In this document: piece by piece, positions 62,280-64,000 of the stretch
How positions within the stretch are numbered: the stretch's first letter is position 1
Layout: every line of letters begins with the position of its first letter
Origin: Kocuria rosea subsp. polaris
GTDB lineage: Bacteria; Actinomycetota; Actinomycetes; Actinomycetales; Micrococcaceae
DNA length: 64,000 bases
Direction of reading: 5' to 3'
NCBI RefSeq assembly: GCF_001483755.1
Contig: NZ_LQBK01000010.1
Span: forward strand, 32,522-96,521
Made by a program: the position numbers and the translations under genes
The notes under the pieces: model-generated
Told to the model about the DNA's origin: nothing
The model's input: the letters and a program-made list of their open reading frames with translations, nothing else
Databases searched by the model: none

Positions 62280-62996
62280 ATGACGTCTTCTCCCGCCCCC
62301 ACGCCGTCGCTGCCCACGCCCTCCGGCGAGCTGACCGCTCCCGCCCCTGGGTGGGCCCCGGCGTGCGTGGTCTTCGACTGCGACGGCATCCTCATGGACA
62401 CGGAGGCGAACTGGGCCCGGGTCCAGCGCGCCGTCGCCGAGCGCTGCGGGCTGGAGTTCACCGAGGCGATGCAGCGGCGGATGATGGGCTGGTCCGCGGC
62501 GGACGTCGCCGCCTCGATCGCCGATGCCGCCGGGGCCGACCGGGCGTCGGTCCACGCCGACGTGCTGCGCACCGAGGAGGAGACGCTGACCGGACACATC
62601 GTCCCCCTGCCGGGGGCGCTCGAGACGGTGCGCGCGTTCGCCGAGCGGCTGCCGGTGGCCGTGGCCAGCAACTCCACGAGCACCATCCTCGGCGTGAAGC
62701 TGGAGCAGGCCGGCTTCGCCCCGCACCTCAGCACGTGGGTCTCCTCCGAGGACGTGCCCCGCGGCAAGCCCGCCCCGGACATCTACGCCGAGGCCGTGCG
62801 GAGGCTGGGCTTCGCGCCGGGCGAGGCGCTGGCCGTGGAGGACTCCGTGGTGGGCGCGGCCTCGGCCGTGGCGGCAGGCCTGGTGGTCGTGGCCGTGCCG
62901 TCGGTCCCGGACGGGGACCCCGTGCGCGCGCACCACCGGGCGTCGGCGCTCACGGACCCCGCCTTCCGCGAGCTCATGGCCGGCTGGCTGCGCTGA
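62280..62996 (+). CDS. HAD-superfamily phosphatase (third in window)
   Basis: 238 residues. Motif I FDCDGILMDTE, motif II VASNST, motif III the Lys of RGKPAPDIYAEA, motif IV AVEDSVVGAASA. A Thr-to-Ile change gives DGILMDTE instead of the usual DGTLVDTE, still compatible with catalysis. A 27-residue Ser/Pro-rich leader precedes the core. Not closely paired with the tandem HAD genes at 3.1-4.5 kb. Confidence 0.85.
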   Translation: MTSSPAPTPSLPTPSGELTAPAPGWAPACVVFDCDGILMDTEANWARVQRAVAERCGLEFTEAMQRRMMGWSAADVAASIADAAGADRASVHADVLRTEEETLTGHIVPLPGALETVRAFAERLPVAVASNSTSTILGVKLEQAGFAPHLSTWVSSEDVPRGKPAPDIYAEAVRRLGFAPGEALAVEDSVVGAASAVAAGLVVVAVPSVPDGDPVRAHHRASALTDPAFRELMAGWLR

Positions 62997-63014
62997 GGGC
63001 GGCGCCCGGGGCGC

Positions 63015-63860
63015 TCAGCGGTTCCAGAGCCCGTAGGTCTGCGCCAGCTCGGAGACCTTGCGGGCCCGGGCCAGGCGCGGCAGGTAGCTGCCGTCGCCCA
63101 CCACGTGCCCGGAGTCGTGCTGGGTGATGAGCTCGCGCGCCCAGGTGATCTCCTGCTCGCTCGGGGCGAGGTTGCGGTTGATCCCGTCCGTCTGCTCCGG
63201 ATCGAGGCAGAGCTTGCCCGTCATGCCCATGGACTGCGTCACGGCGCACGCCTCGGCGAGCCCCTCCGCCGAGGCGCCCAGGGTCGGCCCGTCGATGGGG
63301 CCGGGCAGCTCCCCCACGCGGGAGGCCACCACGAGGCTCGAGCGCGCGAACGCCAGCGCCATGGGATCGGCGCTGACCCCGGTGTCCCGGCGGAAGTCGC
63401 CGACGCCGAAGGCGAGCCGGAACACGCCGGGGGCGCGCGCGATGTCGTTGGCGTTCATGATCCCCACGGCCGACTCGATCAGCGCCACGACCGGGGTGCC
63501 GGCCGGGGCCATCATCGCCGTCTTGGTGATGTGGTCGGGGTGCTCGGTCTTGGCCAGCATGATCCCGCGCAGGTGGCCGACCCGGCTGAGGGCGGCGAGG
63601 TCCTGCTCCCAGTAGGGGGTCGTGATGTCGTTGATCCGCACCCAGGCGCTGGCGCCGGCCTCGAAGGCCTCGACGACGTTGCGGCGCGCCTCCTCCTTGC
63701 CCTCGGCGGGGATGGCGTCCTCGATGTCGAACACGACGGAGTCCGCCTCGGACGCGAGCGCCCCCGGGAAGACGGAGGGGTCCGCGGCCGACGTCAGCAG
63801 CCACGAGCGGGACAGACGGGCGGGCAGCGCGGCGGCGCGCTGGTTGCGGTAGGGGGCCAC
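63015..63860 (-). CDS. HpcH/HpaI aldolase / citrate lyase beta-like protein (CitE family)
   Basis: 281 residues, TIM-barrel CoA-ester lyase family. VVFDIEDAIPAEGKEEARRNV binds Mg2+ (D and E), RINDITTPYW, GIMLAKTEHP, VALIESAVGIMNANDIA (Mg2+ Glu) and GVGDFRRDTG are all present. Stand-alone CitE-like proteins cleave malyl- or citramalyl-CoA; no citrate-lyase partners are nearby. GTG 63860 has AAAGGACC upstream. Confidence 0.88.
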   Translation of the reverse strand: MAPYRNQRAAALPARLSRSWLLTSAADPSVFPGALASEADSVVFDIEDAIPAEGKEEARRNVVEAFEAGASAWVRINDITTPYWEQDLAALSRVGHLRGIMLAKTEHPDHITKTAMMAPAGTPVVALIESAVGIMNANDIARAPGVFRLAFGVGDFRRDTGVSADPMALAFARSSLVVASRVGELPGPIDGPTLGASAEGLAEACAVTQSMGMTGKLCLDPEQTDGINRNLAPSEQEITWARELITQHDSGHVVGDGSYLPRLARARKVSELAQTYGLWNR

Positions 63861-64000
63861 GGGAGGGTCCTTTCCGGGAAGGGAGCGGCGGGGACGCGAG
63901 GGCCCCTTGGGACGCCCGTCCCCGCAGGCGGGCCCGGGCCGTAGGAGCTGTCCAGTCTAGATGAGTAATTCCAAGGGGTGGTCAGTGGTCGTAGGCGGTC
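63861..64000. other. Upstream region of the CitE-like gene to the window edge
   Basis: Minus-strand TAGACT at 63954-63959 may be the -10 for the CitE-like gene, giving a leader of about 90 nt. A lower-GC patch (63958-63975) follows. No gene is visible. Confidence 0.4.

Overview
The window is a 64 kb stretch of very GC-rich (roughly 70% or more by eye) actinobacterial chromosome. Gene content and order point to a Micrococcaceae member of the Kocuria/Arthrobacter type: an HspR-regulated dnaK-grpE-dnaJ-hspR operon with HAIR operators, an LpqY-SugABC-like importer, polyphosphate glucokinase, DUF222/HNH and DUF4235 proteins. The taxon is inferred from gene content only. I see no phage, transposase, CRISPR array, rRNA or replication origin; it reads as ordinary chromosome with many short operons on both strands.

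Layout. 1-6.1 kb: 3' part of ppgK, a CDP-alcohol phosphatidyltransferase, a VOC protein, a DinB-like protein, a small membrane protein, two tandem HAD phosphatases and a DEAD-box RNA helicase. 6.5-16.7 kb: an SDR, an Hsp31/DJ-1-like protein, a DoxX-like protein behind a perfect palindrome, a DUF222/HNH protein, hexose-6-P mutarotase, AgcS symporter, Bcr/CflA efflux pump, LOG protein, TrmB and a GNAT. 16.7-23.2 kb: the heat-shock operon, divergent from a BCCT osmolyte transporter. 23.2-25.3 kb: LMW-PTP, P-loop kinase-like protein and a PabC-like lyase. 25.3-28.9 kb: a thiamine-precursor ECF importer (YkoEDC-like) behind a TPP riboswitch. 29.1-36.3 kb: DUF4235 protein and the Mrp/Mnh Na+/H+ antiporter operon. 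36.5-40.4 kb: UMF1-type MFS, dcd, tRNA-Gly(CCC), panD and an AEC transporter. 40.7-45.2 kb: LpqY-SugABC-like sugar importer. 45.4-55.2 kb: two unknown envelope proteins, then a copper/heme and cell-envelope redox block (thioredoxin-NHL, CopD-CtaG fusion, DyP peroxidase, PCuAC, CopC, polytopic protein). 55.3-56.5 kb: HU and a zinc-independent S14-L33-L28 operon. 56.7-64 kb: SGNH hydrolase, malQ, zinc ADH, LLM oxidoreductase, HAD phosphatase and a CitE-like lyase.

Three patterns cut across the gene list. First, about a dozen genes have a TANNNT (often TAGACT) hexamer ending 6-8 nt before the ATG/GTG, the layout expected for leaderless mRNAs. Second, many genes carry short tandem repeats or low-complexity extensions at or across their 3' ends. 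Third, most transcription units end in long, near-perfect GC hairpins with little or no T-tract. The best regulatory candidates are the palindrome at 8355, the inverted repeat at 6416, and the palindrome plus 215-nt leader before the zinc-free ribosomal protein operon at 56.7 kb.
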